Shown here: positions 18,845 through 27,476 of the stretch, piece by piece
Layout: every line of letters starts with the position of its first letter
Position numbering within the stretch: position 1 is the stretch's first letter
NCBI GenBank assembly: GCA_964605235.1
Contig: CAZSBB010000042.1
Location: 1 to 55,431, forward strand
Direction of reading: 5' to 3'
DNA from: CAZSBB01 sp964605235
Lineage (GTDB): Bacteria; Planctomycetota; Phycisphaerae; Phycisphaerales; Phycisphaeraceae
DNA: 55,431 bases
Program-made: the position numbers and the translations under genes
The notes under the pieces: model-generated
Database searches by the model: none
Told to the model about the DNA's origin: nothing
The model's input: the letters and a program-made list of their open reading frames with translations, nothing else

Positions 18845-19879
18845 ATGACCGCTACCGCCAAGCCCAATTCGTGTCTGCCCCCGATGACCGCCGCCGCGAC
18901 CAACGGCATCGAGTTGCTGCGTTTCGCCCGGCGCCTGGCGCTGTTTCTGCTGCCGCTGGCGGTGTTGTTGGCGCTGGTGGCGCTGGGGATTGACACGCTC
19001 CAGCACAACCGGCTGTTGATGCCTGAACTGCAGACCAAACTGCAGACGCTGGCGGACTCGCGCCAGAGCTACCGGCTGCTGGTGCTGGGCGATTCCCGCG
19101 CCGAGATGCAGGTGGACCCCCGGCAACTGGCGCAGGAACTGAAGCTCCCCCCGGAGCAGACGCTGAACCTGGCGGTGCGGGCGGGCGATTTGAGCAGCGT
19201 CACCGCCCTGCTCCGCGCCCACCCATGGCTGCTGCGGGAGAAGCCGGTGTTGCTGGTCAGCGTCAGCATCTTCAGTTTCAATGATGGCGCGACGCGCAAG
19301 GGTTACTACTCGCCGGATCTGGTGGCGGCATGCAGTTGGCGGCAACGCTGGACGCTGCTGGGTGGCGATCGACTGTTCGCGTACTACCTCGACAGCGCCC
19401 AACGCTTGCTGGGCCTGAAAGAACCCAAACCTTACCGTGACGACCCGGCGCTGCGCGGCTTGGCGCTCGAGGACGGCGTGCTGGCGACAGACTTCGACCT
19501 GCGCGTCGCGGCGTGGCACGACCGGCATCCCTGGTATCAGCGTTTGAACCTGCAGGGCGTCCGCACGCAACGCAGTGCTGCCGACCTCCATTTTCTGGCG
19601 CAGACCGGCTGTCCGGTGCTGGTGTTCGAAGGCCCCATCGCGCCCAGTTGGCTGCGCTATATCCAGCAGCGCGTCGTCGAACAATCCGACGAACAGTTCA
19701 CCGCCCTGATCAGTCAACTGTGCGCCGAACGCGGCCTGGCGTTCGTCAGCTATCGCACCCGTCCGGGGTTGAGCGATGAGCAGTTCCTCAATATCCAGCA
19801 CCTGAACCCGCGCGGCGTGCCGGTGTTCACCCACTGGCTGGCGCAGGATGCACAAGCCCTGCTGCGCACCAAAGAATGA
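18845..19879 (+). CDS. Membrane-anchored SGNH/AlgX-like partner of the MBOAT protein
   Basis: A 344-residue protein with one N-terminal membrane anchor (about residues 28-50) and a periplasmic domain. The block VLGDSRAEM matches the nucleophile motif of SGNH/GDSL hydrolases, and FLNIQHLNPRG near the end matches their D-x-x-H block with Asn where Asp is usual. Such proteins receive the acyl group from an MBOAT partner and transfer it to the polymer. The start ATG is 3 bases after the MBOAT stop, so translation is probably coupled. The catalytic assignment is weaker than the family context because of the D-to-N change. Confidence 0.7.
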   Translation: MTATAKPNSCLPPMTAAATNGIELLRFARRLALFLLPLAVLLALVALGIDTLQHNRLLMPELQTKLQTLADSRQSYRLLVLGDSRAEMQVDPRQLAQELKLPPEQTLNLAVRAGDLSSVTALLRAHPWLLREKPVLLVSVSIFSFNDGATRKGYYSPDLVAACSWRQRWTLLGGDRLFAYYLDSAQRLLGLKEPKPYRDDPALRGLALEDGVLATDFDLRVAAWHDRHPWYQRLNLQGVRTQRSAADLHFLAQTGCPVLVFEGPIAPSWLRYIQQRVVEQSDEQFTALISQLCAERGLAFVSYRTRPGLSDEQFLNIQHLNPRGVPVFTHWLAQDAQALLRTKE

Positions 19880-20021
19880 AGCACTGTTTCTGTGCCGCTG
19901 GGCCTTGGCGCCATTGTGCGTTGACGCTCGAACCAGCCTGACCCCACCGCAGCGAGCGGGGCCGCCAACAGACGCAACCGCCGTGAAACCCGGAGAATCT
20001 GCCCTGTGGGGGAATTAACGC

Positions 20022-20049
20022 TTGATTTTACGAATTATTACTATATCAT
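20022..20049 (+). promoter_or_regulatory. Predicted promoter of the GntR/LacI regulator gene
   Basis: TTGATT (20022-20027) and TATCAT (20044-20049) are 16 bases apart in a strikingly AT-rich island of about 45 bases within otherwise high-GC DNA. The regulator ATG follows at 20086 with GGAGG just upstream. Autoregulation at this island is plausible but not shown. Confidence 0.55.
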
Positions 20050-20085
20050 ATTAAACAGCAGCGCGTTTGGACGCATTGGAGGCTG

Positions 20086-21213
20086 ATGACCGCCAATCTC
20101 ATCATCCCGGACGGGGCGCCAGCGTTTGTGGGCGTGAAACGCGCGCTGCGGGCGCGCATCGGCCGGGAGTGGCAGGTCGGCGACCGCTTGCCCTCGGTCA
20201 CGGAACTGGCGCGGGAGTTGGGCGTGGGTCAGAACAATGCCCACCGCGCCATCCGGGAACTGGTCCATGAAGGCGTGCTGTTTTCCCGTCGGCGTCTGGG
20301 CACCTTCGTGCGTGAGATGCCGCCAGCGGAGAATGATGCGGATGGGCTCCAGCCGTCGCTTCCGCTGCGTCAGCGTCAGATCACCCTGGTGCGTCAGCCT
20401 GGCGAAGGGCTGAGCTTCATTGAACGCATGCTGCGTGGGGCGCAGGCAGTGTTGCACGAAGCCGGCGCCGCCACCACGATTGAACACATCGAAAGTCCGC
20501 TGATCTGGCAACCCGCCACGGGCACGGATGCGGCCATTTTTTTCAATATCAACTCCGGGGTGCAGATGCCCGCGGGACACTTTCCGTGTGCCCTGGTGTC
20601 CAGCAGCGACCATCATCATCCGCAGTTGCGTTCCCGCCTCGACGTGGTGAGTGTGGATCAGATCCATGGCGGCGGACTGGCGGCCCGGGCGCTGCGGGAA
20701 GCCGGCTGTCAGTCGGTGTGCTTTGTCGGGGCGCGCTTGCGCCCACGGATGCTGCGCTATCAAATCACGACGGAACTGCGGCTGACTGGCTTTGAGCTGA
20801 TCTGGGGCGATGTGCTGCCGGAGTCGCATCTGCTGCGCGTGCCGGGCTACAGCCTGGGTGCGGGGAGCAACGGTTTTGCCAAGTACCTGCTGCTGGACCC
20901 GCGCCCGGAAGGCGTGTTCTGCGCCAGTGACGACTTGGCGCTGGGCTTCATCGCGGCGGCGGCGGAGGCGGGGCTGCGCCCGGGTCGGGATTTTCAATTG
21001 GTCGGTTTTGACGGTCAGGACCGGCGGCTGGATCCGAACGCTGATGGGGCGCAGTTGCTGACCACCGTGCGGATTCCCGCCGAGCAGATGGGCCGGCAGG
21101 CCGCGACGATGCTGGTCGAACGTCTGGCGCAGCCCGGCCTGACGCCGCGCAGCCAGGTGCTCTGCGCCACGCTCAGCTACGGCTCTTCCACCCGTCGGAT
21201 GCGCAACTCGTAG
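20086..21213 (+). CDS. GntR-type DNA-binding domain fused to LacI-type ligand-binding domain
   Basis: A 375-residue transcription regulator. Residues about 15-77 form a GntR winged helix-turn-helix (DRLPSVTELARELGVGQNNA and the wing SRRRLGTFVRE). The rest is a periplasmic-binding-protein-like sugar sensor, with GGGLAARALREAG, FCASDDLALGFI and VGFDGQD typical of LacI/GalR effector domains. The arrangement is that of AraR-like regulators. It directly precedes two pseudopilin genes and the secreted carbohydrate-active protein genes, so it probably controls them in response to a sugar. The start at 20086 follows GGAGG with 4-base spacing. Confidence 0.9.
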   Translation: MTANLIIPDGAPAFVGVKRALRARIGREWQVGDRLPSVTELARELGVGQNNAHRAIRELVHEGVLFSRRRLGTFVREMPPAENDADGLQPSLPLRQRQITLVRQPGEGLSFIERMLRGAQAVLHEAGAATTIEHIESPLIWQPATGTDAAIFFNINSGVQMPAGHFPCALVSSSDHHHPQLRSRLDVVSVDQIHGGGLAARALREAGCQSVCFVGARLRPRMLRYQITTELRLTGFELIWGDVLPESHLLRVPGYSLGAGSNGFAKYLLLDPRPEGVFCASDDLALGFIAAAAEAGLRPGRDFQLVGFDGQDRRLDPNADGAQLLTTVRIPAEQMGRQAATMLVERLAQPGLTPRSQVLCATLSYGSSTRRMRNS

Positions 21214-21284
21214 TCGCCTGACCCCACCGAGCAGGGCTGGCGAGAGGATTCAGGATCAGAGTCGGCTCGTTTTGGAACCATGCC

Positions 21285-22124
21285 ATGAAATCGCGGCCAC
21301 ATGGGTTTACGTTGATCGAACTGCTGGTGGTGATCTCCATCATCGCCCTGCTGATCGCCATTCTGCTGCCGGCGCTTGGGCAGGCCCGGGCCTCGGCGCG
21401 GCGGGCGCAATGCCTCAGCAGCACGCGCCAGTTGTTTGTGGTGCTCAACACCTACATCGTGGATTCCAACGATGGGATGCCGATGCACACACTCAACGGC
21501 GGCACCCACAACACTGCGTTTTCGCGCGTGGTGGCGGCCGGTTACCTGCCCAAACTGACCACCACCAACACGGCGTATGGCCCCCGCCCGTCAGGCAACT
21601 TCAAGAACAACGACGTGCGCTTCTGCCCCGAAGTGCCGCTGGATGCCTCCGCCAACGCCAACATGCCCAGCGAAGGATTCAGCCATTACCTGATGCCCAT
21701 TGAAGTGTCCGGCTACCACAATGGTTCGACCTGGCTGTGGAACCTCACCCCCATCCGAATCTCAGACCTGGTTAAGCCTGGCGGCACGCTGGCGTACGCC
21801 GATGGCTGGTACGACGCCGCCAGCAACAACATCAACATCGCCCGGAGCATCAACGAAGACACCTCGCCCAACTACCGCGCCATGCTGGGCCTGAATGACA
21901 CCAACAAAGCCACGCTCAATCCCTATGGCAACATCGTCGCCCCCGGTTCCACCTGGCGCCATCTGACCGACAACACCAACCTGGCATTCTTCGACGGCCA
22001 TGCCGAGTCCCGCAAACGCGATCCCAACGATCCCTACACCCGTCCCCCTTACTCCACCTCCATCCGCGCCGGCGGGTTTGGCCATGTGCTGGGCCCGATC
22101 CGCGGCAAGTCCTACGACGGTTAA
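21285..22124 (+). CDS. Type II secretion-like pseudopilin with H-X-DG C-terminus (first copy)
   Basis: A 279-residue exported pilin-like protein. The prepilin cleavage and methylation site is clear: a short leader MKSRPHG, then FTLIELLVVISIIALLIAIL with Glu at +5 and a hydrophobic helix. The globular part ends in RHLTDNTNLAFFDGHAE, a variant of the H-X9-DG motif of pseudopilins abundant in Planctomycetota and Lentisphaerota (here ten residues separate H and DG). Function in this group is uncertain; roles in secretion pseudopili or surface substrate handling are inferred. It is the first gene after the regulator, 71 bases downstream. Confidence 0.88.
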   Translation: MKSRPHGFTLIELLVVISIIALLIAILLPALGQARASARRAQCLSSTRQLFVVLNTYIVDSNDGMPMHTLNGGTHNTAFSRVVAAGYLPKLTTTNTAYGPRPSGNFKNNDVRFCPEVPLDASANANMPSEGFSHYLMPIEVSGYHNGSTWLWNLTPIRISDLVKPGGTLAYADGWYDAASNNINIARSINEDTSPNYRAMLGLNDTNKATLNPYGNIVAPGSTWRHLTDNTNLAFFDGHAESRKRDPNDPYTRPPYSTSIRAGGFGHVLGPIRGKSYDG

Positions 22125-22233
22125 ACCGCACTCGAGCCATCGCCACTGATTGCAGAATCCCGACCTCACGGAAGATATGCATGTCTGACTGGGACGAACG
22201 AGAGAGAACCGCTTACCCACAGGGAGAGCACCC

Positions 22234-23061
22234 ATGTCGCGCCGCCTGATCGCCTTCACCATCATCGAACTGCTGGTGGTCATTTCCATCATCTCCATCC
22301 TGGTCGCCATCCTGCTGCCGGCGCTGGCGTCGGCGCGCAATCAGGCCAAGACCGCCCAGTGTCAGGCCAATCAACGCACCCTCGCCCAGGGCGGCGCCAG
22401 CTATGCCGCGGACTGGCAGGACTACCTGCCTTTCACCAATCCCACCTCCGAAGACGGCGGGGTCGGCTCCGGTGAGTTCGGCTACTGGGCGGGCCGGGTG
22501 TATCGCTATGTCAACAAGAGCAAGAAAGTCTACGACTGCCCGGCTTACTACCAGCTTCCCAATCGTTCGCCGATCAGTGTCGATGAGTTCACCCAGGGCG
22601 TCACCCAGGACTTGGCGCCCACCGGCGAGCCGGGCGTGAAAATCGGCACCGATTACAGCGTGTTCTACTTCGGCGTCAGCTATATCCGGGATCGCCCCAG
22701 CGAAAATCCCAGCGCGCTGGACCGGGCTTATCCCCGCTATGGCTACCTTCACCAGCGCCCCGGCGCCGCCAACGCATACGGCCCCTACAACTTCAACGAA
22801 TCGCAGTACCCGCTCATCGGCGAGCCCCGCCACATGCACTCGCGCCCGATGCTGATGTCGCTGTTCCGCACCTACAAAGTACCCTCTTACTGGACCAGTG
22901 ACGTGGTGACGCCGCTGTCGCTCCTGCGGCTGACCGGCACTTTCCCCTTGGGTAAGTACCTGTTTACCACCCTGCATGCCGACGGCACCAACGTGCCCTT
23001 CGCCGATGGCCATGTGCGTCACTACAACACCGACAGCCTGCTGGCCGAGCGCCCCTTCTGA
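22234..23061 (+). CDS. Type II secretion-like pseudopilin with H-X9-DG C-terminus (second copy)
   Basis: A 275-residue paralogue of the preceding protein. The N-terminus MSRRLIA-FTIIELLVVISIISI is a prepilin signal, but the residue before the cleavage point is Ala rather than the near-invariant Gly. Glu at +5 is kept. The C-terminus LHADGTNVPFADGHV is an exact H-X9-DG motif. GGGAGAG lies just ahead of the ATG at 22234. It is 109 bases downstream of the first copy and 39 bases upstream of a secreted protein gene, so it is probably co-transcribed with both. Confidence 0.88.
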   Translation: MSRRLIAFTIIELLVVISIISILVAILLPALASARNQAKTAQCQANQRTLAQGGASYAADWQDYLPFTNPTSEDGGVGSGEFGYWAGRVYRYVNKSKKVYDCPAYYQLPNRSPISVDEFTQGVTQDLAPTGEPGVKIGTDYSVFYFGVSYIRDRPSENPSALDRAYPRYGYLHQRPGAANAYGPYNFNESQYPLIGEPRHMHSRPMLMSLFRTYKVPSYWTSDVVTPLSLLRLTGTFPLGKYLFTTLHADGTNVPFADGHVRHYNTDSLLAERPF

Positions 23062-23100
23062 CCCGGGCGAGCGCGGCAGTCAGCCGGGAGGATCGCCAGG

Positions 23101-23907
23101 ATGAATCGGACCAACCGTCGCCCAGCGTGGCGCAGGGAGTGGTGCTGGATAGTCGTGCTGGGCGTGTGGGCGACCGCAGCGCCCCTGCTGGCGCAGAATG
23201 CTCCCCCCGCGTGGCCGCCGGCCCCGGACCAGTTGGTCAAGCAGATGAGCGCCGGCGGGTACTACGCCCGCGAAGACCGTGATCAGCTCTGGCACATCCG
23301 CATCAGCGGCGAGTTGCCGCGCCAGCCGGGCGTCCTGATCCTGGTGCTGTCGGCCGAGGGGCGACTGGTTCATCGCGCCCAGATTCCCAGCGGCGTGTAC
23401 CCCGCGAACAAGCCCTACACCATCGCGGTCAAACCCGATGGCGTCACCGGCGATTACCTCATCAAAATCGTCGGCCATCAGCACAACTTGACCGGCATGC
23501 TCCTGCCGCTGACCGACCTGCCCTACGAAGTCTACGGCGGCAGCGCGTTCGCCATCGGGTATGGCGGTCCCAAGCAGGTGCGCACGGTGGCGCTGCGCGT
23601 GCCCAACGACGACAAGCCGGTGATTCTCTCCGGATGGCGCGCCAATCTGCGCGTGCGTGACCAGCAGGGCCGGGTCGTCGTGGACAGCAAGACCGACCTG
23701 GTGGCGGAGGGGACGCCGCAGCGTTACTGGGGTTCGGGCTACTTCGAAGTGCATGCTCCGCTGCAGGTGCAGCAGACTTACTGGCTCGAGCCGTACGAAT
23801 CGCTGTACATCTTTTTCAAAGAGCCCGCCTACCTGACCTTTGAACCGCGGGCGTGGTTCCTGCCTGATCCGCGGCTGCTGGAATTGTCCTGGTGGAGACT
23901 GCCTTAA
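23101..23907 (+). CDS. Secreted protein of unknown function
   Basis: A 268-residue protein with a basic N-terminus, a hydrophobic stretch (WCWIVVLGVWATAAPLLAQ) and a likely signal peptidase site near residue 31. The mature part is rich in beta-strand-like sequence with two or more apparent sandwich domains (about 45-135 and 140-265) and aromatic residues near the C-terminus. I do not recognise the family. Good ribosome site GGGAGG ahead of ATG 23101. Its end overlaps or abuts the start of the large PL26-like gene, so the two are translated together; a carbohydrate-binding or accessory role for that enzyme is inference. Confidence 0.75.
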   Translation: MNRTNRRPAWRREWCWIVVLGVWATAAPLLAQNAPPAWPPAPDQLVKQMSAGGYYAREDRDQLWHIRISGELPRQPGVLILVLSAEGRLVHRAQIPSGVYPANKPYTIAVKPDGVTGDYLIKIVGHQHNLTGMLLPLTDLPYEVYGGSAFAIGYGGPKQVRTVALRVPNDDKPVILSGWRANLRVRDQQGRVVVDSKTDLVAEGTPQRYWGSGYFEVHAPLQVQQTYWLEPYESLYIFFKEPAYLTFEPRAWFLPDPRLLELSWWRLP

Positions 23908-23909
23908 CC

Positions 23910-26900
23910 ATGAAGTCATGCTTGCCCGATACATTCGTCCCTGGGACCGCAAGGTTGGGCTGGGCGGTTCGCCTGCTCATCCTGTTGCTGCTGGGTTCAT
24001 GGGGCGCGCTGGCGTCCGCGGCCGACAGTGCGGGTTTGATTCGGTCCAGCCGCGACCTGCCCTGGCAGCAGACCCGCAAAGACCTGACGTTCTATCTGCA
24101 GACCGAGCGGGAAGAGTACACCACGCTCGATCGGGTGGGGCGTTTCGTGATGGCGGTCGAAGGCGTCGGTGACGCCAGGCTGGAGGAATTGGCGGTGCGC
24201 TGGCGCCTGGTCGATGGTCAGCAGCGCGAGTTGGCGAGCGCGACGGAGCCGATCGCCCGGGGCGCCCGCGGGGTGGATTTCAATGTGCTGCAATTGCCGC
24301 TGGGTGACCTGACGGTGACCGCCGAGCTGCGCCGGGGCGCCAGTTCGGTGGCGCAGGCGAGCCTGCCGCTGCGGGTGCTTGCCGCCGCCCTGCCGCCGCA
24401 GCAGGGCCGCATCCCGCTGGTGTTGCCCACGCCGCCGTCGGGGGTGGAGCGCTGGCCGGTGCAGACCGGCGTGCCGTTTCCCAAAGGCGCGTTGTGGTCG
24501 CCCGACAGCCTGCGGCTGGTGGATCGTGCCGGACAACCGGTGCCCTTTGGCGCGGTGGTGCGTTCACGCTGGGGCGCTGACGAAGACAGCAGCATCCGCT
24601 GGGTCGGCTTGGATTTTCCCGCCGCGCCGGCAGCGGCCTGGTGGCCCCAGCGTCAGGAAGCCGCCTACTTCCTGGAATATGGCAGCGCCGCCGCGCCGAC
24701 GCCGCGCAGCGCGCTGCAGGTGAATGAAAGCAGCACCGGCATCACCGTCAACACCGGCCCGCTGCGCTTCACCGTGCGCAGCCAGGGTTTCAATCTGCTT
24801 GACAATGTCACCCTCGCCGGCAAACCCGTCCTCAACACCACCCCGCTGCATGGGCCTTACCTGATCGACCACAAAGGCATGACCTATCGCGCCAGCGGCG
24901 ATGGCGACGTGCAGGTGAGCATTGAGGAACAGACCGCCCAGCGGGTGGTCATTCGCGCCGCCGGCTGGTACGTCCGCAGCGGGGCACGCAATCCCACCAC
25001 CAGCGCCACCCTGCCCACCGACCGGCTGGGGCAGTTCATCACGCGCATTGAAGCCTATGCCGACCAGCCCCTGGTGCGGGTGCTGCACACCTGGGTTCTG
25101 ACCCATGACACCTACACTGTGCGGCTGCGCGACGTGGGTATTGCACTCCCGCTGCTGGGCAGCACGGCCGCGCAGTTCGGCGTGGAGGATGGTGAACCCC
25201 TGACCGCCCCCATCCCCAACGCCGGGGTGCGCCTGGTTCAGCACCGTGACAACGCCTTCGTGCTCGAAGACGGCGATGGTCAGACGCTGGCTGCCGGCGC
25301 CCGCAGCGCCGGCTGGATGAGCTTGAGCAACAACGCCGCCCGCATCACCCTGACCCTGCGTGATCTCTGGCAGCGTTTTCCCAAGGAACTGGAAGCGACG
25401 CCCGAAGGTCTGCGGCTGCACATCTGGCCGGCGCATGGCAAAACCCATGACGAGATCGACCCCTTCGCCGTCGATCAATGGCACCGGCTCTGGACCGCGC
25501 ATCAGGGCCGCGAACTGGACATGAACATTCCCTGGGATTACTACCTCGCGGTCGCCCGGGAGTACGACAACGCCGGCACCGGGGTGTACCAGCATGCCGG
25601 GCACGCGGCGTCGGCGATTCACGGCAACGGCATGGGCGTCGCGGTCACCAGCGATTTCCTCCTGCATTTCGCCTGGCCTGACGACACCGCCGCGGCAGTG
25701 CAGACAGCCGCTTGCTTCAACGAGCATCCCCATGCGTTGCCTGATCCGCAGTGGACCTGCGCGACCAACGCCCTGGGCTGGCAGCACCCCTACGATCCGC
25801 AACGCTTTGGCGCCATCGAACAGCTCATCACCGACGGCATGCGCGGCTACTGGGATACCCAGAACCTCGGCGGCATGTTCGGCATGTGGATCTACCGCAG
25901 CTGGCATCACAGCGACTACCGCGGCGACGGCAAGTGGACCCCCTATCGCCTGTTCAACGGCACGCACCACTACGAAGCCTTCATGCCCTGGCTGTTCTAC
26001 GCCCGCAGCGGCGATCCGTTCTACCTCACCTATGGCCGCGCCAATATCCGTCAACTCTCCGACGTGCAGATGATTCATTATGACGACCCGGCTTTCACTC
26101 ACCGCGAGTTTCACAGCAACCAGGGCCGGCTGCTGGGCTCCACCCGCCATGACGATTCCATCGCCCCCTGGGCGGGCGACCACGGCGTGCTGGGCCATCT
26201 GACCTGCTATCAGGCGCTCATGACCGCCTACTACCTCACCGGCGATCTGCGTCTGCGCGAAGTGGTCGTCGATGCCTGGCAGCACACCCTCCTGACGGAT
26301 CGGCTCAACCCGCAATGGGCGGGCGCCGACCGGTCCAACACCGTCTACCAGACCAACCCACGTGACAATGCCAACGCCGTCGGCGAACTGTTGGACCTGT
26401 ACCAACTCACTTATGACCCGCGCATTCTGGCGCTGCTGGCGCCGCGCCTGGACATTTACCTCAACCAGGGCTGCATGCGCGCCGACTGGGGCTTTCCGCT
26501 GCAGAACGTTCTGCTGTTCACCGGCAACGCGCACGCCCGGCAGGCGGTGCGCGCGGCCGTCGACGACTACCTGCACACCAACGGCAAGCCCAGCGCCCAG
26601 AGCGGCGTGTGGCGCGTCTTCGCCAAGCATGTGCCCTTCGCCCTGGCGGGCATGGTGCAGCCGGAGTCGACCTATGGGTTGGACGCGGTCATCGTGTCGG
26701 ACTTCGCCAACAAAAGTTTTTACACCAGTCGCCTGGCGCGGTGTGAGCCGCGGATTGTGTTGTCCACCATCGCCGACTCTCTGCTGTACCTGCCGCAGGT
26801 CATGCGCGCCGCGGCGGTCGGGCCCCACGGGGGTGACGTATTGCCCGCGCTGGCGTCCGGGCAACCGCTGCCGCGCGGCACGGGGCGCTGGTTGCGCTGC

Positions 26901-27464
26901 GTGGTGCGACAGGACGGCGACCAGCCCTTCTCCGTGAGTCTGCTGGGCAACATCACCACCCCCGAAGGCGTCGCGGTGCGCGTGTACAACCCCCGGCACG
27001 AACTGATCGCCCAGGGCACCGCGCCGGTGGGTCATGCTGCGCCGTGGACGCTGGCGGCGCCGGGCTCCACAGCGCCCGGCGAATACCTGGTCTTCATCCA
27101 GGCGAAGCAGAATGACGAATTGATGGCGCCGGTGACCTTGCTGCCCGAGGTCTATCTCACCAGCTTCTGGACCGGCGGGGGCGCGCCCTCGCGCTACTAC
27201 ACCCAGCAGCCGGGCGTGGTGCGCATTCAGCCGCATCAGGGACCGGGCGTCATCTTCGGCGCGGATGGCGCCAGCATTGTCGCCCAGACCGACAAAGGTG
27301 AAGTGCTCGAAGCACCCGACGGCAGCAGCGGTTTATGGCTGGAAAATCGCTCGACTTACCTGGCGGCTCCGGGTGCGGCGCCGCCGGCGATGGCGGTCAC
27401 CCTGCAGCGCTGGTTCGCGCCATCCGACTCGAGCCGGCAGTGGACGCCCGCGGATATCCAGTAA
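23910..27464 (+). CDS. Large secreted protein resembling exo-rhamnogalacturonan lyase (PL26, YetA/PcRGLX type)
   Basis: About 1184 residues. A signal peptide spans residues 1-38 (hydrophobic LGWAVRLLILLLLGSWGAL, then ASAAD). An N-terminal beta domain is followed from about residue 165 by a RIFT-barrel-like segment: VPFPKGALWSPDSLRLVDRA, VPFGAVVRSRW and SSIRWVGLDF, typical of PcRGLX/YetA-like proteins. A middle region with FNGTHHYEAFMPWLFYARSG and YLTYGRANIRQLSDV resembles the (alpha/alpha)-barrel of the same family. The C-terminal 200 residues are beta-rich. Family members remove unsaturated disaccharides from rhamnogalacturonan I; the substrate here is inferred. An alternative GTG start at 23892 overlaps the upstream gene by 16 bases. 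Confidence 0.72.
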   Translation: MKSCLPDTFVPGTARLGWAVRLLILLLLGSWGALASAADSAGLIRSSRDLPWQQTRKDLTFYLQTEREEYTTLDRVGRFVMAVEGVGDARLEELAVRWRLVDGQQRELASATEPIARGARGVDFNVLQLPLGDLTVTAELRRGASSVAQASLPLRVLAAALPPQQGRIPLVLPTPPSGVERWPVQTGVPFPKGALWSPDSLRLVDRAGQPVPFGAVVRSRWGADEDSSIRWVGLDFPAAPAAAWWPQRQEAAYFLEYGSAAAPTPRSALQVNESSTGITVNTGPLRFTVRSQGFNLLDNVTLAGKPVLNTTPLHGPYLIDHKGMTYRASGDGDVQVSIEEQTAQRVVIRAAGWYVRSGARNPTTSATLPTDRLGQFITRIEAYADQPLVRVLHTWVLTHDTYTVRLRDVGIALPLLGSTAAQFGVEDGEPLTAPIPNAGVRLVQHRDNAFVLEDGDGQTLAAGARSAGWMSLSNNAARITLTLRDLWQRFPKELEATPEGLRLHIWPAHGKTHDEIDPFAVDQWHRLWTAHQGRELDMNIPWDYYLAVAREYDNAGTGVYQHAGHAASAIHGNGMGVAVTSDFLLHFAWPDDTAAAVQTAACFNEHPHALPDPQWTCATNALGWQHPYDPQRFGAIEQLITDGMRGYWDTQNLGGMFGMWIYRSWHHSDYRGDGKWTPYRLFNGTHHYEAFMPWLFYARSGDPFYLTYGRANIRQLSDVQMIHYDDPAFTHREFHSNQGRLLGSTRHDDSIAPWAGDHGVLGHLTCYQALMTAYYLTGDLRLREVVVDAWQHTLLTDRLNPQWAGADRSNTVYQTNPRDNANAVGELLDLYQLTYDPRILALLAPRLDIYLNQGCMRADWGFPLQNVLLFTGNAHARQAVRAAVDDYLHTNGKPSAQSGVWRVFAKHVPFALAGMVQPESTYGLDAVIVSDFANKSFYTSRLARCEPRIVLSTIADSLLYLPQVMRAAAVGPHGGDVLPALASGQPLPRGTGRWLRCVVRQDGDQPFSVSLLGNITTPEGVAVRVYNPRHELIAQGTAPVGHAAPWTLAAPGSTAPGEYLVFIQAKQNDELMAPVTLLPEVYLTSFWTGGGAPSRYYTQQPGVVRIQPHQGPGVIFGADGASIVAQTDKGEVLEAPDGSSGLWLENRSTYLAAPGAAPPAMAVTLQRWFAPSDSSRQWTPADIQ

Positions 27465-27476
27465 ACGCGCGGGGCG

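Noticed and set aside
24564..27236. Minus-strand open frame of about 890 codons opposite the PL26-like gene
   Set aside because: The opposite strand has a signal peptide and family motifs; this frame has shadow composition and no ribosome site.
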